A stretch of 64,000 nt of DNA, taken from Microbispora catharanthi (lineage in GTDB: Bacteria; Actinomycetota; Actinomycetes; Streptosporangiales; Streptosporangiaceae). Numbering within the stretch: the stretch's first letter is position 1; each line of letters opens with the position of its first letter. Of this stretch, positions 1 to 9,286 are shown piece by piece. Location of the stretch: NCBI RefSeq assembly GCF_006334915.2, contig NZ_VDMA02000001.1:124001-188000 (forward strand). Direction: 5' to 3'. A program made the position numbers and the translations under genes. The notes beneath the pieces were generated by a model, which saw nothing but the letters and a program-made list of their open reading frames with translations, had not been told where the DNA came from and did not search any database.

Positions 1-714
1 CAGGACATGCGCAAGTCGCCGCCGTACTGGTTCCCCGTCCACGGCACGCTGGAGGGGTACCGGGCGGTGCTGGAGCGGCAGTTGCCCTACCTGGGGGTGA
101 GCCTGGTCGTCGGGCTGGGCACCGTCGCGCTGACCCTCCTGATCGCCGCGCCGGCCGCGTACTCGCTGGCCAAGCTGCGCCCGCGCGGCGGCGGCGTGCT
201 GAGCTTCGTGCTGCTGATCGCGCAGATGATCCCGGGGATCATCATGGCGATGGGCTTCTACGCCATCTTCCTCACCACCGGCGTGCTCAACACCGTTCCC
301 GGACTGATCGTGGCCGACTCCACCCTCGCGGTGCCGTTCGCCGTGCTGATCCTCACCGCGTTCATGTCCGGCATTCCCGAGGAGCTGCTGCAGGCGGCCC
401 GGGTGGACGGCGCCGGGGTGATGCGCACGTTCGTCTCGATCGTGCTGCCGGTCTCCCGTAATTCGATCATCACGGTCTCCCTGTTCGCGTTCCTGTGGGC
501 CTGGTCGGACTTCGTCTTCGCCTCCACCCTCGACCAGGGCGGCGCCCATCAGCCGATCACGCTGGGGATCTACCACTACATCGGCAACAACAACCAGGAG
601 TGGAACGCCATCATGGCCACCGCCGTGGTCGCCTCCATCCCGGCCACCGTTCTGCTCATCGTCGCCCAGCGTTATGTCGCCGCAGGCGTCACCGCCGGCG
701 CCGTCAAGGACTGA
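1..714 (+). CDS. Carbohydrate ABC transporter permease (MalG type), 5' end outside window
   Basis: Inner-membrane permease of a sugar-uptake (CUT1) ABC transporter. The frame is open from base 1, and the first ATG (base 7) leaves only 235 residues, whereas MalG-type permeases are about 270-300, so the first membrane helix is missing. Hydrophobic segments lie near residues 30-56, 63-87, 98-119, 158-172 and 205-230. Between the third and fourth is the EAA loop (EELLQAARVDGAG, about 124-137), which docks on the ATPase. A glycoside hydrolase follows 27 bp later and a LacI repressor after that, so the operon probably imports and hydrolyses an oligosaccharide. The substrate cannot be read from this fragment; the binding protein and first permease should lie upstream. 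Confidence 0.9.
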   Translation, partial: QDMRKSPPYWFPVHGTLEGYRAVLERQLPYLGVSLVVGLGTVALTLLIAAPAAYSLAKLRPRGGGVLSFVLLIAQMIPGIIMAMGFYAIFLTTGVLNTVPGLIVADSTLAVPFAVLILTAFMSGIPEELLQAARVDGAGVMRTFVSIVLPVSRNSIITVSLFAFLWAWSDFVFASTLDQGGAHQPITLGIYHYIGNNNQEWNAIMATAVVASIPATVLLIVAQRYVAAGVTAGAVKD

Positions 715-741
715 GCCTTTTCGAGAAGGGACCCCCTCTTC

Positions 742-2463
742 ATGACCGTCGCCGCTTCAGGCCCGGTGTTCTCCCTGCGGGAAATCCCGTTCAGCTACCG
801 CGGCTCCTGGTTCGGCTTCTCGCCGGTGGTCGCCCAGAAGACGTACGCCCGGGACGTGCACCTGGTCTCCCACCAGACCGGCATGCATCCGATCCTGCGG
901 CTGGCGCCGTCCGCCGAGAGCGACGTCACCGCCACGCCCCACCAGCTCACCTGGAGCCGCGCCGACGGCCGGATCGAACTCGCCTACGAAAACGCCGACA
1001 CGGTGCGGCTGCGCGGCCGGGGCCTCGGGCTGAGCGTCCTGGCCGCCGACCCCGTCCTGACCCCGTTCAGCGGTCCGTACTTCTACCAGGACCCGGCGGA
1101 CGGATCGTTCGTCTTCACCGTCTACCAGACCGGCCGCCGCTATCGGGTCACGGTGCTCGCCGGTCAGGCCGAGGCGCGGGGCGCCCAGGCGCTCGGCACC
1201 GCAGAACGGGGCGTCGTCCTGAGCGGCGAGTGGGAGATCGCCGTCGAGGAGTACGAGACCGCTCGCGCCCCCTATGCGCGCACGGACGCCTTCGAGCAGG
1301 TGGCCGAGGCGGCGCGGGGGGAGTTCGACGCGTTCACCGCGGCGGTCGCGCCCTGGCGCAGCGACCGGACGCCCGCGGCCGAGCTGGCCGCCTACGTCCT
1401 GTGGTCGGCGACCGTACGCCCGGCCGGGTTCGTCACCCGGCCCGCCGTGCTGATGTCCAAGCACTGGATGGACAAGGTGTGGAGCTGGGACCACTGCTTC
1501 AACGCCATCGCCCTCGCCGACGGCCTGCCCGGCCTGGCCTGGGACCAGTTCCGGCTGCCCTTCGACCACCAGGACGACGCGGGGGCGCTGCCCGACTCCG
1601 TCACCCACTCGGAGATCCTCTACAACTTCGTGAAGCCGCCCATCCACGGCTGGGCCCTGCGCAGCCTCCCGCCGGCGGCCGAGCCTGAGGAGGTCTACCG
1701 GCTGCTGGAACGCTGGACGACCTTCTGGCTCACGGCGCGGCGCGTCCCGGGCCGTGAACTGCCGCACTACCAGCACGGCAACGACAGCGGCTGGGACAAC
1801 GCCACGACCTTCGACCCCGAACGCGTCGTCGAGACCGCCGACCTGGCCGCCTTCCTCGTCCTGCAGCTGCGTGAGCTGGCCCGCCGGGCCCCGGACCCGG
1901 CCGCGGCGGCCCACTGGTCCGGCGCCGCCGACCGGATGCGTGACGCGCTGCTCGCCGAGCTGTGGACGGGGGACCGCTTCGTCGCCCGCGGCGCGCACTC
2001 GGGGCGCACCTGGCCCAGCTCCAGCCTGCTCGACCTCATGCCCATCGTGCTCGGCGACGAGCTCCCCGAGCCGGTGCACACGGCGCTCGCCGCAGGCATC
2101 GCCTCGCATCTGACCGCGTTCGGGCCCGCCACCGAGCACCCCGAGTCCGAGCACTACCAGGACGACGGCTACTGGCGGGGACCGATCTGGGCCCCTTCGA
2201 CCGTGCTCATCGAGGACGGCCTGCGCCGCGCCGGCCACGTCGGGCTGGCCGACGAGATCAGCGCCCGCTTCCGCGGACTCTGTGAGCGGTCCGGCTTCGC
2301 GGAGAACTTCGACGCGCGCACCGGCGAGGGGCTGCGCGACCGCGCCTACACCTGGACGGCCAGTGCCTACCTCATCCTCGCCGCCGCTCACGAACGGCGG
2401 ACACAGACGGCGGACCCGGCGGCGGATACGGCGGCTTTGACACGACCGCGGACGCCTGCATAG
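742..2463 (+). CDS. GH63/MGH1-like (alpha/alpha)6-barrel glycoside hydrolase
   Basis: Cytoplasmic glycoside hydrolase of 573 aa with no signal peptide. Residues about 1-230 form an N-terminal beta-sandwich-like part. The rest is an (alpha/alpha)6 barrel with hallmarks of the GH63, mannosylglycerate-hydrolase and trehalase group: WSWDH at 247-251, HGNDSGWDN at 345-353 (the usual acidic catalytic region), YWRGPIW at 477-483, and a C-terminal ENFDARTGEGL followed by YTWTASAYL. It lies 27 bp downstream of a sugar permease and upstream of lacI, so it probably cleaves the sugar imported by that transporter. Substrate specificity (glucosylglycerate, mannosylglycerate, alpha-glucoside) cannot be decided from sequence alone. 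The family call is firm. Confidence 0.85.
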   Translation: MTVAASGPVFSLREIPFSYRGSWFGFSPVVAQKTYARDVHLVSHQTGMHPILRLAPSAESDVTATPHQLTWSRADGRIELAYENADTVRLRGRGLGLSVLAADPVLTPFSGPYFYQDPADGSFVFTVYQTGRRYRVTVLAGQAEARGAQALGTAERGVVLSGEWEIAVEEYETARAPYARTDAFEQVAEAARGEFDAFTAAVAPWRSDRTPAAELAAYVLWSATVRPAGFVTRPAVLMSKHWMDKVWSWDHCFNAIALADGLPGLAWDQFRLPFDHQDDAGALPDSVTHSEILYNFVKPPIHGWALRSLPPAAEPEEVYRLLERWTTFWLTARRVPGRELPHYQHGNDSGWDNATTFDPERVVETADLAAFLVLQLRELARRAPDPAAAAHWSGAADRMRDALLAELWTGDRFVARGAHSGRTWPSSSLLDLMPIVLGDELPEPVHTALAAGIASHLTAFGPATEHPESEHYQDDGYWRGPIWAPSTVLIEDGLRRAGHVGLADEISARFRGLCERSGFAENFDARTGEGLRDRAYTWTASAYLILAAAHERRTQTADPAADTAALTRPRTPA

Positions 2464-2470
2464 CCTGCTG

Positions 2471-2484
2471 TCGAATCGATTCGA
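2471..2484. promoter_or_regulatory. 14-bp perfect palindrome, likely LacI-family operator
   Basis: TCGAATCGATTCGA is a perfect dyad with a central CG, the usual symmetry of LacI/GalR-family operators. It lies 34 bp upstream of the GTG start of the lacI-type gene, which suggests autoregulation. The same repressor may also act on the preceding sugar operon, whose promoter is outside the window. Confidence 0.6.
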
Positions 2485-2517
2485 GGCATCGCGTCGACGA
2501 GCGGCCGCGGGGGACGG

Positions 2518-3525
2518 GTGAACATCGGGGAGATCGCCAGGCGGGCGGGCGTGTCGCGGAGCACGGTCTCCTACGCCCTGAGCGGCAAGCGCGCCGTTTC
2601 CGCCGCGACCCGCCGGCGCATCCTCCAGGTCATCGACGACGTCGGCTACCGCCCCAACGCCTCCGCCAGAGCCCTGGCGGAGGGCCGCACCCGTGCCGTC
2701 GGCCTGGTCATCCCGCCCGCCGGGCGGCGGCTGACCCCGATCCAGCTCGGCTTCGTCGCCGATGTCGTGGCCGCGGCCGGCCGGCGCGAACTGGACGTGC
2801 TGCTGTCGCCCAGCGGCGGCGAGCACGACCGCTCGTTCGAGCGGATGGTCCGCGGTCGCCGCGTCGACGGCGTGATCCTGATGGAGGTCCGGCTGCGGGA
2901 CGCGAGGGCCGCCCGCCTGCGGGAGTCCGGTGTGCCCTTCGTGGCGATCGGCCACACCGCGGACGCCGCGACCGGATACTGGGTGGATCTGGACTACCAC
3001 GGGCTCGTCGCGAGCTGTGTGCGTCATCTGGCCGACCTCGGGCATCGCGAGATCGCCTTGATCAACCGGCCGCGAGAGCTCCTGGACTCCGGCTACGGCC
3101 CGGCCCGCCGTGCCCTGGACGGGTTCAACGCCGCCGCGGCGGCACGGTCCCTGTCCGCGACCGCGTCGTGCTGCCCCGACGAGGCGACGGCGGGCGAGAC
3201 CTGTATGGAGGACCTGCTGGCGGCCCGGCCGGGGCTCACCGGCCTCGTCACGGTGAACGAGGCGGCCCTGCCCGGCATCGAGCGCGCGCTGCGACGCCTC
3301 GGCCGCGCGATACCCCGGCAGATCTCCGTCACCGGGGTCGTGGGGCGGCACTGGGCCGAGGAGTTCCATCCGCCCCTCACCGCGGCCGACGTCCCTATCA
3401 CCGACATGGCCGAAAGGGCCGTCGACCTGCTGGCCGAGCGAATGGCCGAGCCCGGCACGCCGCCCCGCCACGTTCTGCTCTCCCAGCCGATCTCCCTGCG
3501 TTCGAGCACGGCGCCGCCGCCGTGA
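2518..3525 (+). CDS. LacI/GalR-family transcriptional repressor
   Basis: 335-aa DNA-binding regulator. Residues 1-25 hold the classic LacI helix-turn-helix (IGEIARRAGVSRSTVSYAL), followed by the hinge helix (YRPNASARALAEG) at about 46-58 and a periplasmic-binding-protein-like effector domain. The GTG start is fixed because the HTH begins at residue 2. It follows the sugar permease and glycoside hydrolase on the same strand with a palindromic operator just upstream, so its likely role is substrate-responsive repression of that sugar locus. The effector is unknown. Confidence 0.93.
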   Translation: MNIGEIARRAGVSRSTVSYALSGKRAVSAATRRRILQVIDDVGYRPNASARALAEGRTRAVGLVIPPAGRRLTPIQLGFVADVVAAAGRRELDVLLSPSGGEHDRSFERMVRGRRVDGVILMEVRLRDARAARLRESGVPFVAIGHTADAATGYWVDLDYHGLVASCVRHLADLGHREIALINRPRELLDSGYGPARRALDGFNAAAAARSLSATASCCPDEATAGETCMEDLLAARPGLTGLVTVNEAALPGIERALRRLGRAIPRQISVTGVVGRHWAEEFHPPLTAADVPITDMAERAVDLLAERMAEPGTPPRHVLLSQPISLRSSTAPPP

Positions 3526-3627
3526 ACGGGTTCCGCCGGTCCGGCGGCCGTTCTCGCCCGGCCTGCCCGAGAGGATAGGTTGGCTCCCGATCATCGGGGC
3601 GCGAGTGGCCATGGGGAGGTGCGGGAC

Positions 3628-5169
3628 GTGGTGCCGTCCACGCTCGGCGGTCGTTACGAGCTCGAGGAGCTGATCGGCCGGGGCGGGATGGGCGAGGTCT
3701 GGCGGGGCCGGGACCTGCGGGCCCACCGCCCCGTGGCGGTGAAGATCCTCGCGCCGCAGGTCGCCGGGGTCGCCTCGCGGGAGCGCTTCGCCCGCGAGGC
3801 CCGCGCCGCCGCCCGCGTCGTCCACCCGAATGTGGTCACGGTGCTCGACGTGGGCGAGCAGGACGCGCGGCCCTACCTGGTGATGGAGCTGCTCACCGGC
3901 CGCAGCCTGGCCGCGGAGCTGCTCGACCGGGGCCGGTACGGCGTGGCGGAGGCGTGCCACCTCATGAGCCAGGCCGCCGCGGGCCTGGACGCCGCGCACC
4001 GCGCCGGGGTCGTGCACCGGGACGTCAAACCCGCCAACCTGCACCTCACTGCGAGCGGCGTGCTCAAGGTGGTCGACTTCGGCGTCGCCCAGGTGGCGAC
4101 CGAGGCGGCGCGGCTCACCATGGTGGGCACCGTCGTCGGCACCGCCGCCTACCTGGCTCCGGAGCAGATCGACGGCAGGGGCGGCGGATCCGCCTGCGAT
4201 CTCTACGCGCTGGGGTGCGTCTGCTACGAGCTGCTGTGCGGGCATCCGCCGTTCACCGGGTCGGCCCCGGAGCTGGTGTACCAGCACATCCACCAGGCTC
4301 CCGTGCCGCTCAGCTGGCACCGTCCGGACATTCCCGCCGAGCTGGAGCGCCTCGTCATGGCGCTGCTCGCCAAGGATCCCGCCGACCGGCCCGCCGACGC
4401 GGAGGTCGCGCGCCGGATCCTGGCGGCCGTCGCCCTCTCCGCGGGGAATCCGGCACGTGAGGCCGGGATGCCGCCGGGGGAAGCCGGAAGGCCCGCGTGG
4501 GAGGCGGGAATGCCCACTCCGCCCCCGTCGCAGGCGCCCCACGCGGGCGGCGCGCGTGCGGGCGACACGGCGCTGCTCGACGCCCCGCCGCCCGGCGTCC
4601 CGGCCGGCCGCGCCGCGGGGGCGTCGCCCGAGCGGCGCACGCTCATCCGGCTCGGCGCCGCGGTGGCGGGGCTCGCCGCGGTCACGATCGGGGTGGCGGC
4701 GCTGTCCGACGGCGGCGGGCAGGCGGAGCCCGCGGTCGCGGCCCAGTCGCCGGCGGCCACCCGCGCCGATGCGTCACCCACCCCGGCGAGGAAGGTCTCG
4801 ACCAGTCCGACGCCCCGGCCGACCAGGACACCGTCCCTCGGGCCGTCCCCGAGGCCGTCTCCCACGCCGTCCGCGCGCCGCGTCTACCGGAGCTACCAGG
4901 AGTGGCTGGCCGCCTTCGACCACGCCGTCCAGGAGCAGGAGAGCCGGGGCGGCATCGAGCCGAAGCTGGCCCGCGACGCCCACGAAGCGATCAGGAAGAC
5001 GGCCAGGGACCTGTCCAGGGGCCGGGGCGAGGGCGACAAGGCCGCACGGCGCATTCGCGATCTGCTCATCAAGCTGCAACGGGCGCACCAGACCGGCAGG
5101 CTCGCCGACGGCCCGCTGGTCGACTTCGTGAACGCCACCGGCCTCAACGGGCGGGAGGACGACGACTGA
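3628..5169 (+). CDS. PknB-like transmembrane Ser/Thr protein kinase
   Basis: 513-aa Hanks-type kinase. The GTG at 3628 is chosen because GGGAGGT lies 7 nt upstream; a TTG at 3580 would add 16 unlikely residues. Kinase domain 10-270: glycine loop GRGGMGEV at 17-24, VAVK lysine near 39, HRDVKPAN at 130-137 and DFG at 150-152. A Pro/Ala/Gly-rich juxtamembrane linker leads to a single membrane helix at about 339-359 and then a Pro/Thr-rich stalk and a charged helical extracellular domain of about 110 residues with no PASTA repeats. The sensed signal is unknown. Its 3' end overlaps the convergent lrp gene by 26 bp. Confidence 0.92.
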   Translation: MVPSTLGGRYELEELIGRGGMGEVWRGRDLRAHRPVAVKILAPQVAGVASRERFAREARAAARVVHPNVVTVLDVGEQDARPYLVMELLTGRSLAAELLDRGRYGVAEACHLMSQAAAGLDAAHRAGVVHRDVKPANLHLTASGVLKVVDFGVAQVATEAARLTMVGTVVGTAAYLAPEQIDGRGGGSACDLYALGCVCYELLCGHPPFTGSAPELVYQHIHQAPVPLSWHRPDIPAELERLVMALLAKDPADRPADAEVARRILAAVALSAGNPAREAGMPPGEAGRPAWEAGMPTPPPSQAPHAGGARAGDTALLDAPPPGVPAGRAAGASPERRTLIRLGAAVAGLAAVTIGVAALSDGGGQAEPAVAAQSPAATRADASPTPARKVSTSPTPRPTRTPSLGPSPRPSPTPSARRVYRSYQEWLAAFDHAVQEQESRGGIEPKLARDAHEAIRKTARDLSRGRGEGDKAARRIRDLLIKLQRAHQTGRLADGPLVDFVNATGLNGREDDD

Positions 5170-5623
5170 GGTCGTCGACCGGCCCGACGTCACGGGTCCA
5201 TGAGCCGAGCACGAGCAGGGTCTTGGTGCCGGTCACGTCGCCGGCGCGGCGCAGCCGGTCGATGACCTGCTGGAGGTGCCCGAGGTCGCGGACGCGGACG
5301 TGGATGAGCGCGTCCGGGTCGCCGGCGATGGTGAACACCTCCTGCACTTCCGGCACGTCCGTGGCGGTACGGACGATTTTGGCGACCGGGGTCGTGCCGG
5401 GATAGCGCAGTTCGGTGAACGCCTCGATGCCCCAGCCGAGCTTGGCGTAGTCGATCCGCACGGTGAAGCCCGTGATGACGCCGATCTCGCGCAGGCGGTC
5501 GACCCGCCGCTTGACGGCGGCCACCGACAGGCCGATCTCGGCGGCCATCTCGGAGAAGGTCCTGCGCCCGTCCTCCCGCAGCAGGCGCAGCAGCCCGTGG
5601 TCGATGTCGTCGATCTCCGCCAT
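5144..5623 (-). CDS. Lrp/AsnC-family transcriptional regulator
   Basis: 159-aa single-unit Lrp protein: N-terminal winged HTH (about residues 4-50, IDHGLLRLLREDGRRTF onward) and a C-terminal RAM/AsnC ligand-binding domain (about 65-145). The ATG at 5623 is preceded by GAGGGAG at good spacing; the open frame continues upstream but nothing in it resembles the family. It is divergent from the indolepyruvate oxidoreductase gene across 177 bp. Lrp proteins usually sense amino acids, so control of the neighbouring aromatic amino-acid catabolic operon is likely but inferred. Confidence 0.92.
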   Translation of the reverse strand: MAEIDDIDHGLLRLLREDGRRTFSEMAAEIGLSVAAVKRRVDRLREIGVITGFTVRIDYAKLGWGIEAFTELRYPGTTPVAKIVRTATDVPEVQEVFTIAGDPDALIHVRVRDLGHLQQVIDRLRRAGDVTGTKTLLVLGSWTRDVGPVDDLSRRPPAR

Positions 5624-5800
5624 GGCGTGCTCCCTCTTCGACCGGCCTCTCCAGACGGCACGGCGCAAAGAACAGTAGCGCCCAAGGCGGACTTCTCCAT
5701 CTTTTTGCGTCTTGCCGGCCGTTTCTCGCGCGATGCTTGCGCGTACCCCCGGGGCGTTGGTGTGCTGTGGGTCACTTCCAGACCTCAGGAGGTTCGCACC

Positions 5801-8800
5801 GTGTCTCCGCCCGTGCCCACGTCTCCCGTCTCGCTCGACGACAAGTACGCGGCCGAGCACGGCACCGTGCTGATCTCGGGCGTCCAGGCCCTCGTGCGGC
5901 TGACCCTGGAGCAGCGCCGCCTCGACGCCGCGCGCGGCCTGGACACGCGGGTCTTCGTCTCCGGATATCCCGGCTCGCCGCTGGGCGGCGTCGACCTGGA
6001 GATGGCGAGGGCAGCGCGGTTCCTCGAGGAGGCGGGCGTGGTGGCCCGGCCCGGCCTCAACGAGGAGCTCGCGGCCACGGCGGTCGCGGGCACCCAGCTT
6101 CTCGCCCAGGTGCCGGGCCGCAGGCACGAGGGGGTGACCGGGTTCTGGTATGGGAAGAACCCGGGCCTCGACCGGGCCGCCGACGCGATCCGGCACGGCA
6201 ACCTCGCCGGCACCGCGCCGCTCGGCGGGGCGGTGGCCTGGATCGGCGACGACCCCGGCAGCAAGTCGTCGACCGTGCCCAGCTCCTGCGAGCCGATGTG
6301 CCAGAGCCTGTCGATGCCGCTGCTCGCCCCCGGCTCCGTGGCGGAGGTCGTCGAGCTCGGGCTGCACGCGGTGGCGCTGTCGCGGGCCACCGGCCTGTGG
6401 GCGGGTCTGAAGATCGTCGCCGACGTCGCCGACGCCACCGCCACCGTCGACCTCGGACCACTGCGCGAGAACATCCGGTCTGGCGTCCCGGTGCCGGACC
6501 GCGCCGACCGTGGGGCGCCGCCAACCCTGGTCGGCCCGGCCTCACTCACGGCCGAGCACGACATGCTCACCCGCAGGCTCGGCCTGGCCCGCGAGTACGC
6601 CCGCGCGCACGGCCTCAACCGGGTGACCCACGACGCGCCGCGGGCCACGACGGGCGTGCTCGCGTCCGGCACCTCCTACGCCGTGGTCCTGCGCGCCCTG
6701 GCCGACCTCGGCCTGGACGAGGCCGCCATGGACCACCTCGGCCTGCGGCTCATCCGGCTCGCCATGCCGTTCCCGCTCGCGTACGACGACCTCGCCGCCA
6801 TGACCGCCGGGCTCGGCCGGGTGCTCGTGGTCGAGGACAAGGTGCCGTTCCTGGAGGGGCACCTCAAGCAGGCGCTGTACGACACCGGGCAGCGCCCGGA
6901 CGTCATCGGCCGGGAACTGCTGACGTCGCGCGGCACGCTCGGCGCGGAGGACGTGGCCTCGGCGCTCGCCACCTGTCTCGGCGCGGACCGCCTTCCCCGG
7001 CAGGCGGCCATCCTGTCGCCCGCCCCGTCCGCCACTCGGGCCACGCGCCGTACGCTCCCGCTGGTCGCCGCCCGCACGCCGTACTTCTGCTCGGGCTGCC
7101 CGCACAACGCCTCCACGCGCGCCTCCGACGACACGTTGGTGGGCGCGGGCATCGGCTGCCATGCCATGATCGCCTTGGACGGCAACGGACGCGGCAGGCA
7201 GGTCGGCATGACGCAGATGGGGGGCGAGGGCGCCCAGTGGTTCGGCCTGGCCCCCTTCACCTCCGACCGGCACTTCACCCAGAACCTCGGCGACGGCACC
7301 TTCCACCACTCCGGCTCTCTGGCCGTACGCGCCGCCGTCGCGGCCGGCGTCTCGATGACGTACAAGCTGCTCTACAACGACGCGGTCGCGATGACCGGCG
7401 GGCAGCGCGCCGAGGGCCGCCTCGACGTCCCGGCGCTGACGCGGTGGCTGGCGGCCGAGGGGGTGCGCCGGGTGGTGATCACCACGCCGGAGCCGCAGAC
7501 CTACCGAGGCGTCCGGCTGGCGCCGATCGCGTCCGTACGGCACCGCGACGACCTCCCGGCCGTGGAGAAGGAACTCGCCGCGGTCGACGGGGTGACCGTG
7601 CTGATCCACGACGACCGCTGCGCGGCCGAGGAGCGACGGCTGCGCAAGCGCGGCAAGCTGCCCGCGGCGCAGGCCAGAGTGGTGGTCAACGAGCGCGTGT
7701 GCGAGGGCTGCGGCGACTGCGGGGACGCCTCCACCTGCCTGTCCGTGCAGCCGGTGGAGACCGAGTTCGGCCGCAAGACCCGCATCCACCAGGCGTCGTG
7801 CAACTCCGACCTGAGCTGCCTCAAGGGCGACTGCCCGTCGTTCCTGCTCGTCGAGCCTCGCGCCGAGACGCAAGCTGAGACCGCGCGTCCGGTGCCCGAG
7901 CCGCCGGTGGCGCTGACCGAGCCGGTGCCGCGCTTCCCGGAGCGCTCGGTGCTGCTGCGGATGCCCGGCATCGGCGGCACGGGGGTGGTGACCGTCTCGC
8001 AGATCCTGCAGATGGCCGCACACCTCGACGGCCTGCACGCCGCCGGCCTCGACCAGACCGGGCTGGCGCAGAAGGGCGGTCCCGTCGTCAGCGACGTGCG
8101 GATCTCTCCAGACCCGATCACCGGCTCGGTCCGCGCCGCCCGCGGCACCGCCGACGTCCTCGTCGGCTTCGACGTGCTCGGCGCCGCCGCCGACGACACT
8201 CTCGGTGTCGCCTCGCCGGAGCGTACGGTCGCCGTCGTGAACACCGCGCTCGTGCCGACGGCCGCCATGGTCACCGGCCGCGCCGCCCTCTCCGGGGCTG
8301 AGGGCGCGATCGCCCGCATCGCGTCGGCCACCGTGCCCGACGCGGGCCTCCACCTGGACGCCGGCGCACTGTCCGAGGCGTTGTTCGGCGACCACATGCC
8401 CGCCAACCTCGTGCTCGTCGGCGCGGCCTACCAGCACGGCTGCATCCCGATCTCGGCCGAGGCGATCGAGCGGGCCATCCGCCTCAACAGGGCTGCCGTG
8501 GAGCAGAACCTGGCGGCCTTCCGCTGGGGGCGCGCCGCCGCGCTGGACCGCGAGGCCGTGTTCCGGGCCGCGATCCCTCCGGCCGTGCCCGCCGTTCCGA
8601 TCGACGCCGCCGCCCTGCACGAGGCGGCGGGAACCGGGGCGCTCGAGGAGACGCTCGCTGTACGCGTCGCCGATCTCACCGGCTATCAGAACGCGGCCTA
8701 CGCCCGCTCGTACGCACGGGAGGTACGCGTGGCGGCCGAGCTGGCCGCCGAGCGGGCGGGGGAGGAGGCCGGGGCGCGCATCGGGCTCGCGTACGCCCGG

Positions 8801-9286
8801 GGGCTGCACAAGCTCATGGCGTACAAGGACGAGTACGAGGTCGCCCGGCTGCACCTCGACCCGGTGGAGCGGGCCCGGCGCGAGCGGGAGTTCGGCCCCG
8901 GCGCCGCCGTGTCGGTGCTGCTGCACCCGCCGCTGCTGCGGGCGATGGGCCTCAAGCGCAAGATCAGGCTGCGCCGGTCCGCCGGCGTCGTGTTCCGCGG
9001 GCTGCGGGCCGCCCGCGTGCTGCGCGGCACCGCGTTCGACGTGTTCGGGCAGGCCGCCGTCCGCAGGGTGGAGCGTACGCTGGTCGTGGAGTATCGCGAG
9101 CTGGTGAGGCGCGCGCTCGACCGGCTCACCCCGGCGACAGCCGCGGTCGTCGCCGAGATCGCCGCCCTGCCGGACCTGATCCGGGGGTACGAGGACATCA
9201 AGCTCGCCCGTGTCGCGGAGTTCCGCGACCGCGCCGCCACCCTGCTCGCCGAGCTGAACGAGCCCGTCCTCCAGGAGTCATCGTGA
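5801..9286 (+). CDS. Fused indolepyruvate:ferredoxin oxidoreductase (IorA-IorB type)
   Basis: 1161-aa thiamine-diphosphate iron-sulfur enzyme that decarboxylates arylpyruvates (indolepyruvate, phenylpyruvate) to aryl-acetyl-CoA using ferredoxin. Start GTG at 5801 with AGGAGG 8 nt upstream. The N-terminal half is the pyrimidine-binding region, with the YPGSPLGG motif; a TPP region (GIGCHAMI, MGGEG) follows at about 440-480. A cysteine-rich iron-sulfur segment has C634, C637, C640, C646 and then C667, C673, C678. The C-terminal part is the gamma/IorB domain (GIGGTGVVTVSQIL). Its stop overlaps the acyl-CoA dehydrogenase start by 4 nt, so the two form an operon, probably under the divergent Lrp regulator. 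Confidence 0.93.
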   Translation: MSPPVPTSPVSLDDKYAAEHGTVLISGVQALVRLTLEQRRLDAARGLDTRVFVSGYPGSPLGGVDLEMARAARFLEEAGVVARPGLNEELAATAVAGTQLLAQVPGRRHEGVTGFWYGKNPGLDRAADAIRHGNLAGTAPLGGAVAWIGDDPGSKSSTVPSSCEPMCQSLSMPLLAPGSVAEVVELGLHAVALSRATGLWAGLKIVADVADATATVDLGPLRENIRSGVPVPDRADRGAPPTLVGPASLTAEHDMLTRRLGLAREYARAHGLNRVTHDAPRATTGVLASGTSYAVVLRALADLGLDEAAMDHLGLRLIRLAMPFPLAYDDLAAMTAGLGRVLVVEDKVPFLEGHLKQALYDTGQRPDVIGRELLTSRGTLGAEDVASALATCLGADRLPRQAAILSPAPSATRATRRTLPLVAARTPYFCSGCPHNASTRASDDTLVGAGIGCHAMIALDGNGRGRQVGMTQMGGEGAQWFGLAPFTSDRHFTQNLGDGTFHHSGSLAVRAAVAAGVSMTYKLLYNDAVAMTGGQRAEGRLDVPALTRWLAAEGVRRVVITTPEPQTYRGVRLAPIASVRHRDDLPAVEKELAAVDGVTVLIHDDRCAAEERRLRKRGKLPAAQARVVVNERVCEGCGDCGDASTCLSVQPVETEFGRKTRIHQASCNSDLSCLKGDCPSFLLVEPRAETQAETARPVPEPPVALTEPVPRFPERSVLLRMPGIGGTGVVTVSQILQMAAHLDGLHAAGLDQTGLAQKGGPVVSDVRISPDPITGSVRAARGTADVLVGFDVLGAAADDTLGVASPERTVAVVNTALVPTAAMVTGRAALSGAEGAIARIASATVPDAGLHLDAGALSEALFGDHMPANLVLVGAAYQHGCIPISAEAIERAIRLNRAAVEQNLAAFRWGRAAALDREAVFRAAIPPAVPAVPIDAAALHEAAGTGALEETLAVRVADLTGYQNAAYARSYAREVRVAAELAAERAGEEAGARIGLAYARGLHKLMAYKDEYEVARLHLDPVERARREREFGPGAAVSVLLHPPLLRAMGLKRKIRLRRSAGVVFRGLRAARVLRGTAFDVFGQAAVRRVERTLVVEYRELVRRALDRLTPATAAVVAEIAALPDLIRGYEDIKLARVAEFRDRAATLLAELNEPVLQESS

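Noticed and set aside
757..4542. 1261-aa minus-strand open frame antisense to the GH, lacI and kinase genes
   Set aside because: It crosses three well-supported plus-strand genes, and its product is Arg/Gly/Pro-rich with no domain. It arises from GC-rich third positions.
6542..8926. 794-aa antisense open frame under the indolepyruvate oxidoreductase gene
   Set aside because: It is a mirror of a strongly conserved gene, with no recognisable motif and no ribosome site.
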